This document shows positions 1-11,404 of a stretch of 64,000 bases of DNA, one piece after another. The notes under the pieces were generated by a model. The model saw nothing but the letters and a program-made list of their open reading frames with translations, was not told the DNA's origin and did no database searches. This DNA is from Hydnum rufescens UP504 (Eukaryota; Basidiomycota; Agaricomycetes; Cantharellales; Hydnaceae), in assembly GCA_014904985.1 (NCBI GenBank), contig MU129093.1:8058-72057 (forward strand), in the 5' to 3' direction. A program made the translations under genes and the position numbers. Within the stretch, counting starts at the first letter, position 1. Every line of letters begins with the position of its first letter.

Positions 1-2130
1 CTCGTGATATTAACACACTGAGTTAATACATATATGGGGAGTGTACATGCCAGATATCAGCCCAACGTGACTCCATTTAGCAGTGTTCCACAGGCCTCCC
101 CCCTAAACAACAATTCCTCCCAGAGCCTTCTATCCATGTAATTCCCCTGAAAATGCACACTTGGGTCATCAAATCCACAACAATACACCCTATCAAGGCA
201 CTCCTTCTCTCAGAGTTATAGAAAAAACCCGAATGTGTTAGAAGAATTCATCCAAATCTCAGATGCACTGAAACGAATTATACACTCACCTAACCAACCG
301 CTCTCTCCCAACTCGAGAAACTTGCCATCAAAGCTGCAAGACTACTAACTGAGAGTTTCATTGCTGAATTATTGTCAGGCATTCCTGCTTCAGTACATTT
401 TGAGGCTCAGCCGCCACATTATTTACTCATTAGTACACCACGATATCTCGAATATCAAACATATTATGTTCAGGCCGACATCCTATATGGTCAAGTACAG
501 ATGAGAGCACAATAGAGTACATGGTTCCCGCAATCTCCCCAGTCTGCTTCACTCAAGATCCATCTCAATATATGTCTAGTTGGATCCTTTTCCCCCCCAC
601 AGAGCGCGCGCGAGGGTCATGGATTATAAGTAGTAGGACATGAGTTTATAAGTGAACATGAATGCTAATAGATATTCAAACCACATAATCTCCCTCAGGA
701 AAAGTTCATCCAGTGCATATATTATTGATTAGATGTTATATTCAAGCATTTCATTAGATCATAGCAATCAACTTCTCCTAATTCTAGTGTCTCTATAGGA
801 TGATACAAGAACAACAGACAACAAGCTACCATGAATGTGAGTTTTAAAGTATGGCCCACCCTAATACACAAATAGTAGGAAATTAGACGTTGCTGTTTCT
901 GACCCCAAATTTGAAAATTGATCTATGAAAGTTTCTGAAAATATTATAAACTCACCGGAATCGAATATTAGCACCCTGGAAATGAGATCTCTTAACTGAA
1001 CATGTTAGTGAAGCATCAGAAGCATTTCAGCAGAACGAGAATACCCAACATAGACAAGATGAGAGAAACAATATCTACATCATATGAGGTACTGAGACGC
1101 CGAGATCGTGACAGCAGTGAGGTTCGATGAGCGGCCAACATGAATCTTGGTACATACGTGAACATAATGTCAATAAATAGTGGCCGGCAAATACCTAATC
1201 CAAAACAGCTCTCGCTCGCCATCGTAGCCACTCACATATATATATAGCGCGCGCTCTATGACCTACAACAGAGCCATCCCCTTTCAGGCAACAAGTTGTA
1301 CTCCGTGCGCCTCGCAACAGAGACGTTCTTCTCATACTGTCCGAGAATGGAGTGTTCCCCTGATAAATGTCCACTACAGGGTGCGACAAACTTGAAAACA
1401 AACATAACATCCTCTAATAGGTACAGATCTTCATGACTCCAACATGAGTCAGGATAAGAAGTCCTGACCAATTTTGAAGGATATGCAATATCAAGTATAG
1501 ATGGCCTCTTATGAGTATTTCCCGTGTGTTTTGGGACTCCATGAATAGGCCAACTTCCTGAACAAAGCCTACTCTGGGCGCGATAAATTATATAATGGTC
1601 TGTTACTACGCGTGGACCGCTGTAATACAGCCTAAGACACAATGCGCGACAAGGTCAGTTCTGCACTTCCAATTCTGAACACTGTTACAGACCTCTCCTC
1701 ACACTACCAATCATCCCCTCACCTATGTCTTGACTTAATCTACTCGTTCAGTCTCGGCATTATTTAGTAGTACATTTTCAGAAGTGCCCCACTCTCTATA
1801 GGTAGTGAGGACCCAGTTCCTATTACATATCCATCTATTCCCTAGAGTGTATATCCTTTTGGCAATATGTATTGATTTGCCATCCCTCAAGACATATACC
1901 CACTTCCTATCATCAAAATTCCTTATAAGTGCTACTGTGCGCTACCAACATACACCAGTCATTAGATTCCACATTATTTTATGGGATAACAGTCAGGGCT
2001 AAATAACTTGCATTCTATTGACCCACCCCATTCCACACCAAATGAATTATTGATCTAGGTTAGTAAAGTTAACAGTGATTGTTATACCATCCATTACTCA
2101 TATATGTCTCTAGAAGGCTCCTCATAGCAT
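1..2130. other. AT-rich region without recognisable genes
   Basis: I see no open frame with protein-like composition or a recognisable domain on either strand. The sequence is AT-rich and poor in CpG, with short alternating purine-pyrimidine patches (GCGCGCGC near 603-611; a TATATATA block followed by GCGCGCGC near 1236-1256). It looks like old, decayed repeat DNA bordering the transposon relics that follow. Confidence 0.5.
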
Positions 2131-4345
2131 TGTTTTATACTCCCTTTTTGCCCTGAAAAGGGGGACGTTTATTCAACAATGATCTACGTAAACCACTAAA
2201 TGACAGCGAGCAGATGGAATAATTTCACCAAGATTTTTTGGCTCAACCTACACTCTCGTAATATTGGTATTGACGAAATGAGCCTAAGTATGGATGCGCC
2301 AATAGATACTCCCCATGCTCCTAGATACACAAGTGTGCGAACAAAACTCCTAAATAAGTGTGCTGTTTGGGAGTAAATTTCGTCTAGTGAATGTTCATCG
2401 TCTGATAATTATAAAAGTACTTGTTGTGGCCTTAGGTCCATCTCTCAATAGATTGAGATGACTCTGATCTTGAGAGACCTGACATCTAGGCTGAAATTTT
2501 CAGGGAAGTATATGAGCTCCTTGTAGCTGTTCCACACTGTAGAGACGGTTGAGTATCTCTAATCTAATCATGCAGTTTCAGAGCGTAAACAATAGAATAA
2601 CACTGCAACATCCTCCCATCACAATTCCTTAAAGGAAAATATTCCAGTATGCTTCTGTACCTACTTGTCCAAGTTTCCACTCCCTTAAAGTAGGTAGATT
2701 GGGCTGATGTTTTGCACATAATTAGTACATTGTGTCTTATGCTCTGTGCAAAATTTCAAGTCCCCAGCTATTTTTTCTGGGGAGGAAATGAATTTTTAAT
2801 GTCCAGACTTGTTTCCTTCATATCTCCATAACCTATGCATGAATTTGGCTGAAATTTTTAGATGATTTGCGTTGAGGTAATCTCTAATCACATGCCAAAT
2901 TTCAGAGCGATCCGCCCAGCGCTTATTTCTTGGCAAGTTCTGGTTGTTCCGGTGATGTTTTTACTGCTCTCATTGTTTCAGGCACTAATCATTGGCCCTG
3001 GCCTGATTTTTTCACTCTATTGGGGTCCCTAGAGGCCCATCCATCTATCCCAGGCACCTCCCCCTGTCCTGGGCCCCCATTGGGCTGGATGCCTAAATGT
3101 TTTTTGGATGCACTTCATCCAATTTCCGCATTTAGGCATTTTTTAAAATAGGAACACTGTATAATGTAATGGGATATTATCTAATGCACCCATCCCCATT
3201 GGGCTATCTGATTACCGCATTTAGCTTTTTATTCAGTGAGCGATACGAGTTACTAAGGACTTGAGGTACGTGCCTCTCCGTGGGAGGAAATGTTAAATAT
3301 GGAGCCCCTGTAACCCTCACCCAATATATTCGAAGTTTGTTGACTGATGCACTCTTTTCAAGTGCCACTAAATGGAAGGCACCTTCGACATTTGGCTTGA
3401 TGGGGGGTCAAAATATGTCAAATCAATATCAGAGCCACCCCTGCTCTACATCTTATGTAATTCACTTTTGATCTTCCTCCCCCTCCCCCTCAATTTAAGC
3501 TACTTCCACACATCCAATTAATTCCATTTTTGGATACATTCAGGGCTATAATATTATAAGCCCATTCCACCTATTTTGGGTGTAATTTAAAGTGTTTAAC
3601 ATTCATGGTAGCTTGTTGTTCTCTTTTTGCCTGAAAAGGGAGTTGAATGTCTAGAAGTAAACAGAATATCCTGATTTTTGGCACATGGTTATTAATTATA
3701 TGATCATAACTCATGTCTAATTTCAAGTCCATACCTTGTCTGTGGGGGGAGTAAATTGATTTTCAATGTTTAAACTTGTTTCCCTCATATCTCTGTACTT
3801 ACTGAGTGGATCTGGCTGAAATTTTGATATGGTCTTTGCCTAAACAGTATCTAATCATATGCCAAATTTCAGAATGATCCTTGCACTCCTTACATTTTGG
3901 CAATTTCCAGTGCTTCTGGTACCTATTGTCCAGTTCACTCCCTTCAAGGGTGTGGATTGGGCTGATTTTTGTACATGATTAGTACATTATATTGTATGGA
4001 TTTGTGAAAACTTTCAAGTCTCTAACTATTCTGCAAGGGGAGGAAATGAATTTTCAATGTCCACACTTGTTTGCCTCATATCTTCATAACCCCTGCACCA
4101 ATTTGGCTGAAATTTTGATATAATTTGCATAGAATTAGCATCTAACTATGTACAAAATTTCAGAATGATCTGCTCAGTGGTTATTTGGATGTACCTCATC
4201 CAATTTCCGCATTTAGGCTTTTTTTAATAGGAATCATTGTATTATGTAATTGGCTATGATCCAAAGTTATTATGGAGTATCATCTAATCCACCCTTTTAT
4301 ATTGGTCTATCTAGTTACCGCATTTAGGCTTTTTCATAGCAGGAG
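2131..4345. repeat. Diverged multi-copy repeat block
   Basis: The same run of landmark phrases recurs two or three times. A block near 2690-3220 and one near 3950-4340 share, in order: a TGGGCTGAT stretch, a GGGGAGGAAATGAATTTT stretch, a 'TTTGGCTGAAATTTT' stretch, and a 'CATCCAATTTCCGCATTTAGG' tail followed by 'ATAGGAA'. A partial third copy lies near 3610-3920. Text like CTTTTTGCC(C)TGAAAAGGG recurs at about 2147 and 3625. Copies differ by substitutions and small gaps, so they are old. No coding frame is visible; this is probably a non-autonomous element or a decayed LTR/intergenic part of one. Confidence 0.6.
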
Positions 4346-4535
4346 GTGGCTTGCCTTTAAAACTGGGCAACTGCCGGTGTTGAGTCCTGGGTTCAATTTG
4401 CCGGCAATTGCCGGAAAATTTTTTCTGTTGCGCGACACCACCACCTCGATCTACCAAGAGCCCAGGACAAGCCACCACACCCCAGCATAGACTGGGGTGT
4501 GGTGTTAAGGTATGTTATTACAGTTTTAGCTACTC

Positions 4536-4576
4536 TAGTGCAAAAAGGGCAGCCTCTGGCTGCCCTTTTTGCACTA
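4536..4576. repeat. Perfect 19-bp hairpin
   Basis: Two perfectly complementary 19-nt arms (4536-4554 and 4558-4576) flank a 3-nt loop (TCT). The arms contain AAAAAGGGCAGCC and its complement. No oligo-T terminator context or CTRR end was found just downstream. It sits in transposon-derived DNA directly after the repeat block, so it may be a structural terminus of a mobile element. The function is unknown. Confidence 0.7.
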
Positions 4577-4669
4577 CTATTGAATTTTTTAACTAACCTG
4601 TCGACCCCCCATTATAGGATCCCCTAATTCCTCACCCAGGGGCCCCCATCCCCTCTGGTGGGCCCTCTG

Positions 4670-4706
4670 CCCCTGCCCCACCCCTCCAGTTGGTCTGGGG
4701 CAGGGG
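4670..4706. repeat. GC-rich inverted repeat
   Basis: CCCCTGCCCCA (4670-4680) and its exact complement TGGGGCAGGGG (4696-4706) form an 11-bp stem with a 15-nt loop. It lies about 100 bases after the 19-bp hairpin, within a short G/C-rich patch of otherwise AT-rich DNA. Confidence 0.6.
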
Positions 4707-4810
4707 TGCCCCCTCTTTTTGCATGACTGGCACACGAGTGCTGGTCATGTGACCTAGATTATATTTATTAGGTAATAATTAATTAGATAATATGTATATT
4801 AGGTAATACA

Positions 4811-4850
4811 TATTATATTATATTATATTATATTATATTATTATGTCATC
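4811..4850. repeat. (ATATT)n pentanucleotide microsatellite
   Basis: About eight tandem copies of a five-base A/T unit, slightly irregular at the 3' end. It is a simple slippage repeat embedded in transposon-derived DNA. Confidence 0.85.
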
Positions 4851-5326
4851 AATTAATTATATAATATATTACATAATACTGTCATTGTGTATGATTATGT
4901 CACCGCTTTTTTGGGTGAATTACATAATTTCCTATTTAGGCTATTATGTAATTACATTTCCATATTGGGAATCAACAGGCCCACTGACCCATTCAGGGGT
5001 GTCCCCAGGCATTCCAGGACCTATCCCAATACCCCTCAACCAAATATATCCATATGCTTCTGCTCAGTGTTTGATTCTGCTCCAGAAAGATGGCCAGATG
5101 TCAATTTGACATCCAAGGATTGTCAATTGACATCAAAGAAAAAATAGGCCTCTTAGGCTGACTAGATGAGGGATTTGTCCCGCCTATTAAGGTCAGCCCA
5201 AGTGGCTGACTGAGGTGAAAGGCTTCCACACTGTTGAGAAGATTCTATCTGTCCATCACCATCTACTGTATATGTAGCTCAAGATCTTGTTGAGTTCTTC
5301 AGAAGCAACTACTGTCTGTACCAGTA

Positions 5327-6549
5327 TTGGACACTGTTGCAAGCTGGAATGAAATTGCAGAGATTACATCTGCACTTGTTGAGCAGGAGAAAGTTGTTGT
5401 TTGGCTGTCAAAACAAGATGATGATTTGATGGCAGTCCTCAAGCTGGGAGACCCCATGTCATATGACAATCTTATGAAAATGAAGGAGCACCCTTGGTTT
5501 GAACACCAGCTCAATATGCATGCTCTGAAGGCATGTATCATTGCCAAGGCCTGCCAGAAGAATTTTGAGATGGATAATCTCACTGGTGCCTTCAGGAGCA
5601 AAGCCATTGGTGAGCAATCTATACTAGGTAGAAAGCTTATAATATTTTACTAATTAGCATTGTTATTTTAGACCACAATACAATTGAACATACCAGCAAG
5701 GCCTTGAAATGGTGCTATCACTCTGTCAAAAGCCTTGTTGTGGATTACAATAAACTTTGTCAGAGTGTGATCAAACTCCATGGCCCACAAGGGATTCCTT
5801 GGAATGCAATCATCCCTCCCCCCATTGACATCAAGGGCCTTTTCAACTTTGATGTGGACAATGACATCTGGCAGGATGTTGGGCTTACAGATGACAAGTT
5901 TGAGGGGAAGGTGCCACCTTGGCTTGGTGATGAAGATGTCCAAAATGGCATCTGACTTGTTCAAGAACTCACAAATTGTTGTGATGAGCTTTCTCTCTGT
6001 GAATGGGAGCTGTACTCATTGCAGCTCTGGTTTGAGGAAGAATCTGTGGTACTCATGGCAGCTTTGGGGGCTTGTGAAGGTGAGGAACTGATATTTCCAT
6101 TTGTTGAATAATCTGCTGACATGGTCTGTCCTATAGGGGACCCTGATGTACACTTCCACATGCTAGAGCATGTCCAGTGGCTTACAGACTTGGGCAGGTG
6201 GGAATGTTCAATTAATACTTTGTGCCCAACAGATGTATCAGATGGACTGGATGCACCCGATGCACAGAACACCCTCAGCAAACCTCAGTTGGATCACATG
6301 ACTGTTTTGGCAGAACATGCTGGGATTCAACAACAGACAAGGCCACCTCTAGATGTTCACCACATCTCAGGTGCTGAGGAGAGTGTGGACAGCTCTGATG
6401 ATGGGGAAGACTTTGAGCTGGAACCTGCTCCCATACCTGGGGATTCTGCTCTCATTGCTGCCATGGACTTGGTTGATAAGAATTGTTCAAGTGATGGAGG
6501 GAATGAGGTAGATAGCAGTGATGAAGAGGAATCTTCTAATGAGTTATAA
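5327..6549 (+). pseudogene. KDZ-type DNA transposase, C-terminal relic
   Basis: Three adjacent stretches read like the C-terminal part of the Kyakuja-Dileera-Zisupton transposases common in mushroom genomes. The first (5327-about 5625) ends at a clean GT-AG intron. The second (about 5671-6072) contains the family-like strings NAIIPPPIDIKGLF, IWQDVGL and PPWLGDEDVQNGI, then an in-frame TGA at 5953, after which homologous-looking sequence (VQELTNCCDELSLCEWELYSL) continues. The third (to 6549) is an acidic Ser/Asp-rich tail. The N-terminal zinc-binding region and the main catalytic region are not visible upstream, so this is a truncated, inactivated copy. The TGA could come from CGA by a C-to-T change, like the stops in the neighbouring copia relic. 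The family assignment rests on remembered motif similarity. Confidence 0.7.
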
Positions 6550-7288
6550 GTTTTTGTAGTACCTACAGGTTTGTATGTGACCTTGGAAAATTATTATTGG
6601 TTTGAAGTTATTTTCCTAAGTTATTTTCTGGGGCCTCTAGTGGTAAACTCAAGAAATGTATGGCCTTTGAAGTTGGTTCCAAGGGGCCCCAGGGGCCCCT
6701 GAGCTCCCTTGTTGATACCCCAAGGGGTCCCCTGGGGCCCCAGGCCTATATATCTAATTAGATGGTTCAAATGCAACTCTCATTGTATCCAGTTAGATAT
6801 AGATAATTGGCTGACCAGCCTGTCACACAGTTTGTAGTGCATAATCTGTAAGTCCACAACTCTGCAAGACAGACAGATGGTGATGGTAGAAAAGATACAT
6901 TACCCATGCATTGCCATGGCTCTTTCCATACAGGCTGTATGACTAAGGAAGGCTATGTAAGAAGAGGGCAATTCCTGGGGCAGCACCAAACTCCTCTGTG
7001 AGGAGAAGCTTCCCACCAGTTTAAGCTTAGAAGTTATAGTAAAACTAATTAAGAGAATAAAGTGGCCATATGGCTTAAGGGACTCATAACACCACTAACA
7101 CACTGAGTGGGAGGAAAAAAAGATACTATTAAGTAAGCAGAATCTAGCTAAACCTGGGGCAGCACCAAACTCCCCATGGGAGAAGCTTTCCACTGGTTAT
7201 GAAGAGAAAGTGATAAAAGAAGGAAAGAAAAAGAAAGGAAAAGAGGCAGTTACAAGAGGTATGACAAGTTATGAGTTGTAGGTAAAGC
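6550..7288. repeat. Transposon-derived spacer with duplicated segment
   Basis: No coding sequence is seen. A segment starting CCTGGGGCAGCACCAAACTCC occurs at about 6974-7021 and again at 7153-7198, both continuing into GAGAAGCTT-type sequence, so it is an imperfect duplication about 180 bp apart. The region near 6690-6750 contains nested GGGGCCCC palindromes. It probably belongs to the 5' or LTR side of the copia relic that starts near 7289. Confidence 0.5.
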
Positions 7289-8258
7289 TTGAGTGCCCAC
7301 TGGCCTTATACACTACTAACAAGATTGACCCATATTTCCATTGACATGATACCCATGCTTGTCAAGAACAACATTATCAAGGGTGTTGACTTGATTGATG
7401 ACATCAAAGACTTCTCTTGCAATTCTTGTGGCCACATGGAAGGCAATCAAGAAGGAGCAGACAGCCCCCACTTGCTTCCTCTTTGGAGAGGAAATTCATA
7501 TGAACATTTGGGGGCCACCACCCCTAAATTCATTGGGTGGACCTTCCTATTACATCACTTTTACAGATGATGCCATGAGATATACATGTTATTTCTGAAA
7601 ATTATGGTGGAACCAGGGTTTGAACCTGGGACCTCCTGCCTTCTAGTCAGGTGCTCTACCAACTGAGCCATCCCTCCTGTTCTGGAGATGGAACTTACTT
7701 TCCAACAATACAAAGCTCTGGCTTTACAGACAAAGGACAAGGCACTTCATGCTTATAAAAAATTTGCAGCATGGGCAAAGACACAGCACAGAGTCCAAAT
7801 TAAACAGCTTTGGTCTGATTGAGGAGGCAAATATATGAGTACAGCATTCACAAAATTCTTACAGGATCAGGGCACAGAATGACAATTGACCACCCACAAT
7901 ACTCCACAACACAATGGAGTCACCAAATTATTAAATAAGCAGATCCTTGAATGAACTCACACTATTTTACATCAGTCTCAATTGCTGCTCCCACAAAATA
8001 CTGTCCTCCAGTGCACTGACTTTCTGAGCATCTGTCAAGGGTGTGAATGGCAGCCTAGAATGTGCCTCTCCTGCCAGCAGTGCCGGACCCAGGGGCCTCA
8101 ATGGGTTGCTAGGCTTTAGTGGAACTAGCTGCTCAGTGCCAGACTTGACCCCTGCAGGGCCAGACCGAGAAGATTTCTCCTTGCCCTTTGAGGAACTGCC
8201 AAGACTGAGATCAGTACCATCTGTCATAGTGAAGAAACAAGGAGCATGTGCTGCTTAA
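7289..8258 (+). pseudogene. Ty1/copia retrotransposon integrase relic
   Basis: Successive frames read as a copia pre-integrase and integrase core: a 'KGVDLIDDIKDFSCNSCG' type zinc-binding end, then FGEEIHMNIWGPPPLNSLGG and YYITFTDDAMRYTCYF (7470-7598). After an interruption come ALHAYKKFAAWAKTQ, IKQLWSD-stop-GGKY, FLQDQGTE-stop-QLTTH, and TPQHNGVTKLLNKQILE-stop-THTILHQS (7715-7990). Frame changes and at least three in-frame TGA codons kill the gene. Each TGA stands where the family has Arg, so a CGA-to-TGA change explains all three. The piece after 8040 is a Ser/Pro-rich stretch that may be the linker before reverse transcriptase, which is missing. A tRNA-like sequence splits the core between 7605 and 7678. 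Confidence 0.8.
7605..7678 (-). tRNA. tRNA-like sequence (tRNA pseudogene or SINE head) inside the copia relic
   Basis: Read on the minus strand this 74-nt block has full tRNA layout. It has a D-arm GGCTCAGTTGGTAGAGC, a 17-nt anticodon arm with loop CTAGAAG (anticodon would be AGA), a 5-nt variable loop, and a perfect T-arm CCAGG-TTCAAAC-CCTGG. The Pol III A box (TGGCTCAGTTGG) and B box (GGTTCAAACCC) are well kept. The acceptor stem pairs poorly (AGGAGGG against TTCCACC), the top of the anticodon stem has an A-G mismatch, and an AGA anticodon without the long serine variable arm is wrong for a working tRNA. I therefore call it a tRNA-derived pseudogene or the head of a short interspersed element that inserted into the integrase sequence. 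Confidence 0.6.
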
Positions 8259-8756
8259 AACTGAATGGAAAAGAGAAAGGCACAAAGGAACGTCTGCAGA
8301 TATTCTTGCAAGCCGACGGAGGCAGCGTGAATAGACCTCGGCAATTTCGGTTCCTTCATTGCGCCAGCCTATGTACATGGCACTAGTGCCTCGCACCATA
8401 ACCTTGAACTATGCAAAGCGTGGCTTCGCGATCGGCCCACGGGTATCACGTTTCGCAGTGGGGTGAGATTTTTCCAGGAAATTCCCCAAGAAATAATCCC
8501 TACTATCGTACCACCTCGATGGGAAAGTGGATCGGGCGATAACCATCCCCATACTTGCATTATATCGCGAACAAGAAAATGTTGTAAATAAGCGTTACAA
8601 TTGCACTGTATGTACCGTCGTGAATTCATAAACAAAGGATCGTGGTGATACGATCATCGTACGCATCAAGAAAATGCTGTGAGGGTTTGTAAAATGGCCT
8701 CCAAAAACGTACGAATGATTTTTCCCCTCGCCCCTCTAAGAAGATAAAGACGAGCT
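8259..8756. other. Intergenic transition from transposon relics to gene-rich DNA
   Basis: No gene is recognised. Base composition changes here from CpG-poor to normal CpG content. The stretch holds the 3' flank of the NIPA-like transporter gene. Confidence 0.5.
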
Positions 8757-11404
8757 CTATGAACCTAAATCAGGAGAGATTAGTCTTCGCATGCCAGAGT
8801 GCTCTGTCGAAGGCACACTAGTGTGGGAAGAGGATTGCGGAGATGGTGCTCGGCTGGTATCCTCCGTGTCATCGCTTCGCGTCGATACGAGGATGGCGTT
8901 GCGATAACTGCGAGCATGCTCTTCCAAGTGCTCGTTTTCCTCTCTTTCTCCCTCGTCATATGACATTGTCAAGGGGAGAGTTGAACTCGGCACCCGACGA
9001 CCAAACACCGACCGAGGCGGCGAGTCGTCGTAAGAGATCGTCGCACCCCCTGGTAGACGATCTGACGAAGAAGTGTGCACAGGGCTCACACTTCGCAGAG
9101 GACTTCCAGCTGAGGTTTTTGGTTGCCCCGACGGCGGGATCACGCGACGGAGAGCCGAAGCTGGATGTGACGTTGAAGATCCAGACGAACTTCCGCCATG
9201 CGCCGACGGTACAGCGCGGGGCGGCGTAAGCGAAATCGGGGGAATCGAATTTGATAAGTCGCTTCGCTTGCGGCGATACGATGGTATAGCGGGGGTATCC
9301 AAAAAGTGTATAAGGGTATGCTTTGTGCCCGGCGATTGAGATTGAGCTTGAGAAGGGGTCTTAGAAGACGTCGCCAGAGGAGGCAGTCCTGGCTCTCTGG
9401 GATCTTCTGAGCCCATCGAGTTTTGTGAAGCCCATTGTTGCTGCGCAAGTAGCGTCAGAACAGAAAGTTCCTCTTCATTCTCATCATGATTGTCCACTAT
9501 TTCGCCCAGATCCGAATCGACAACCCCGAAAGACCCGCGCACGGCTGCAGATGAATCATGGGAATCTCGCCATTTCTTTAACGCAGAAGGGGGAGGCGAC
9601 GTTGTCGCAGGTTTTGGAACCGGAGAGTCATGTAATTGGAAGCGCTTCACACCACGCCCAGCTACATTCTCCCATTCCCTGGCGGCCTCGGCCGTGGTAT
9701 CACGTCTTCCATTATTAGCCCCGGAAAGAGAGCGGTGGATAGACGACGCGTCCCCTATCGTGCTTTGCCTTCGACGGGCGCGAACTATGGTACCGATTCC
9801 TCCGAACGTGCCGCGTAACGCATCCATGCCCGGTTCTTCCGAAGCCCGGAGCATGCTCTTTTCTGGGTCGTCTTCCACAGGTATCGCCACTTCCTCGCGT
9901 GCAGCTTGAAGCAGTATCGTTGTCCGTCGGTCCAGATTCCGCAGTTGTGTAGGTTCAATCTTTGAAATCTGAAGAAGAGTAATACCGGAACCTGTAATTG
10001 TCGTTAGACTGGGGGAGCACCCCTACATAATGTATATTTGACGCACAGATGATCAAGAACGCGAAAACGACAGTCAAAATCTGCGCGACATGGGCTTTGA
10101 CGCCTTGGTAGAGAACGATTGTTGTGAGAAGGGTGCATCCGGTAAATATCACGTAGTAGGTGGGAGTGACTGGGAGGAGGCATGGTCTTTTATACAATCA
10201 CAAACGATGAAGGCCAATCACAAACCCATAGCAGTGTTGAAAAGTGCCAAAGCCATGTTGAGGAAATATATCTCAGTGACAAGAGTGACGGCGACGAACC
10301 CCTAAATTCAAAAGATGTCGGTAAGAAAGGCGCCACTGAAAAATAACCAACAATGCCTGCCATAAGAAGGTAGATGAACCAATTCTTGAACTATGTAGAA
10401 ATGAGAAACGATGACCAAGGAATTAGGAACATAGAGAGAAGTGACAGTAACAACAGTACCTGGTTTTCACCCCGGATGCTTGTTATGATGCATGCGCCCA
10501 GCCCTTGCGTGCAGCTTACGCTCAGCCCCCCAAATAGGGAACACACTATGATATACCTATGCACAAAAGTTACAGCGCCAGGCAAACATCGCGCCAGTAG
10601 CCGTCCTCACCATAGCATATTCTTCTTCCCATATTTCGGAGCAATAAAAAATACAATTACCAACGCGACCAAAATGATTGCGCCACCGAAAACGAGGAAG
10701 CCAGGAGCAAGAAAAAGGTGTTTGAACTCGGCTATGGTAGTAACGGACTGTTGCTGTGGTGCATTTAGCTGTGATGAAACCATTGAATATCAATTTAGTG
10801 CAAGAAGGAGAAGGCACCGAACTCACCGCTACGATGATACTGCCAGTGATGCATTGAAAACAGCCGATCCACCCAAATAGCGAGAGTGTTTCCTTTAAAA
10901 ATATGGAAGAAAGGACAGCGCATATTACGACGGAAAGGGCCCCCATGGGCGTCTGGAAAGATGACGCGATGCATTGAACCATTAAGAAGAGAGCATCAAG
11001 GTGGAACAACATGCCTACCACAATGATTGCGGATACGAATGCATAGCTTGCGGCATTGAAAAGCTCCCCAACGATCATCATCATCATACCGATCCACCAG
11101 ACAGCCTATGGATAACATTTGAATCAGAGGGTAGAGGAAGACATCGGCGAGTAACGGACATTCATCAAATAGGCGACACCTTCGCCCGCTGGCCCTCCTT
11201 TTTGGGAGGCGAGAAGACCTTTTTTCTTGAAAACGAAGGAAGAACCTATAAGGGCTCCAGAGCCAACAGCGAGGGCGATACCAACCCTTGAACAAAGCGA
11301 CTATAATGAGCTAGGAGGATATGCGCGTGGTCGAGGTCATCACTGTACCCAAAGTATTGATGCGGCGTTGGGGTTGGTCGCGCCGAGGGGGAAGGGGAGG
11401 CCAT
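8757..11404 (-). CDS. NIPA-like magnesium transporter with long disordered C-terminal tail
   Basis: Membrane transporter of the NIPA/DUF803 family (drug/metabolite transporter fold), predicted to move Mg2+ at the plasma membrane or endosomes. About nine exons can be joined by GT-AG introns. Translation starts MASPSPSARPTP and enters VGIALAVGSGALIGSSF, FKKKGLLA, then WWIGMMMMIVGELFNAASY, TPMGALSVVICAVLSS and GCFQCITGS. These are followed by a charged loop and PGFLVFGGAIILVAL, SVSCTQGLGACI, and TPTYYVIFTGCTLLTT. These match the order of conserved segments in human NIPA2. After the last membrane segment a cytosolic tail of roughly 390 residues, rich in Ser/Pro/Arg, runs from DRRTTILLQAAREE to LISPDLGS. 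Animal NIPA proteins have only a short tail, so this one is probably regulatory. The chosen ATG (11,404) is the only Met upstream of the first membrane helix that splices in frame. Confidence 0.88.

Noticed and set aside
4811..4850. CRISPR-like or other spaced direct repeats
   Set aside because: Units are five bases with no spacers; it is a microsatellite, and CRISPR arrays are not expected in a fungal nuclear genome.
7605..7678. A functional serine tRNA gene
   Set aside because: The acceptor stem does not pair, the anticodon stem has a mismatch, and the serine-type long variable arm is missing.
8757..9890. A free-standing 377-codon minus-strand gene
   Set aside because: The frame continues upstream without a stop (DRRTTILLQAAREE) to a splice acceptor that joins it to the NIPA membrane domain; its first codon is not ATG. 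It is the last exon of that gene.
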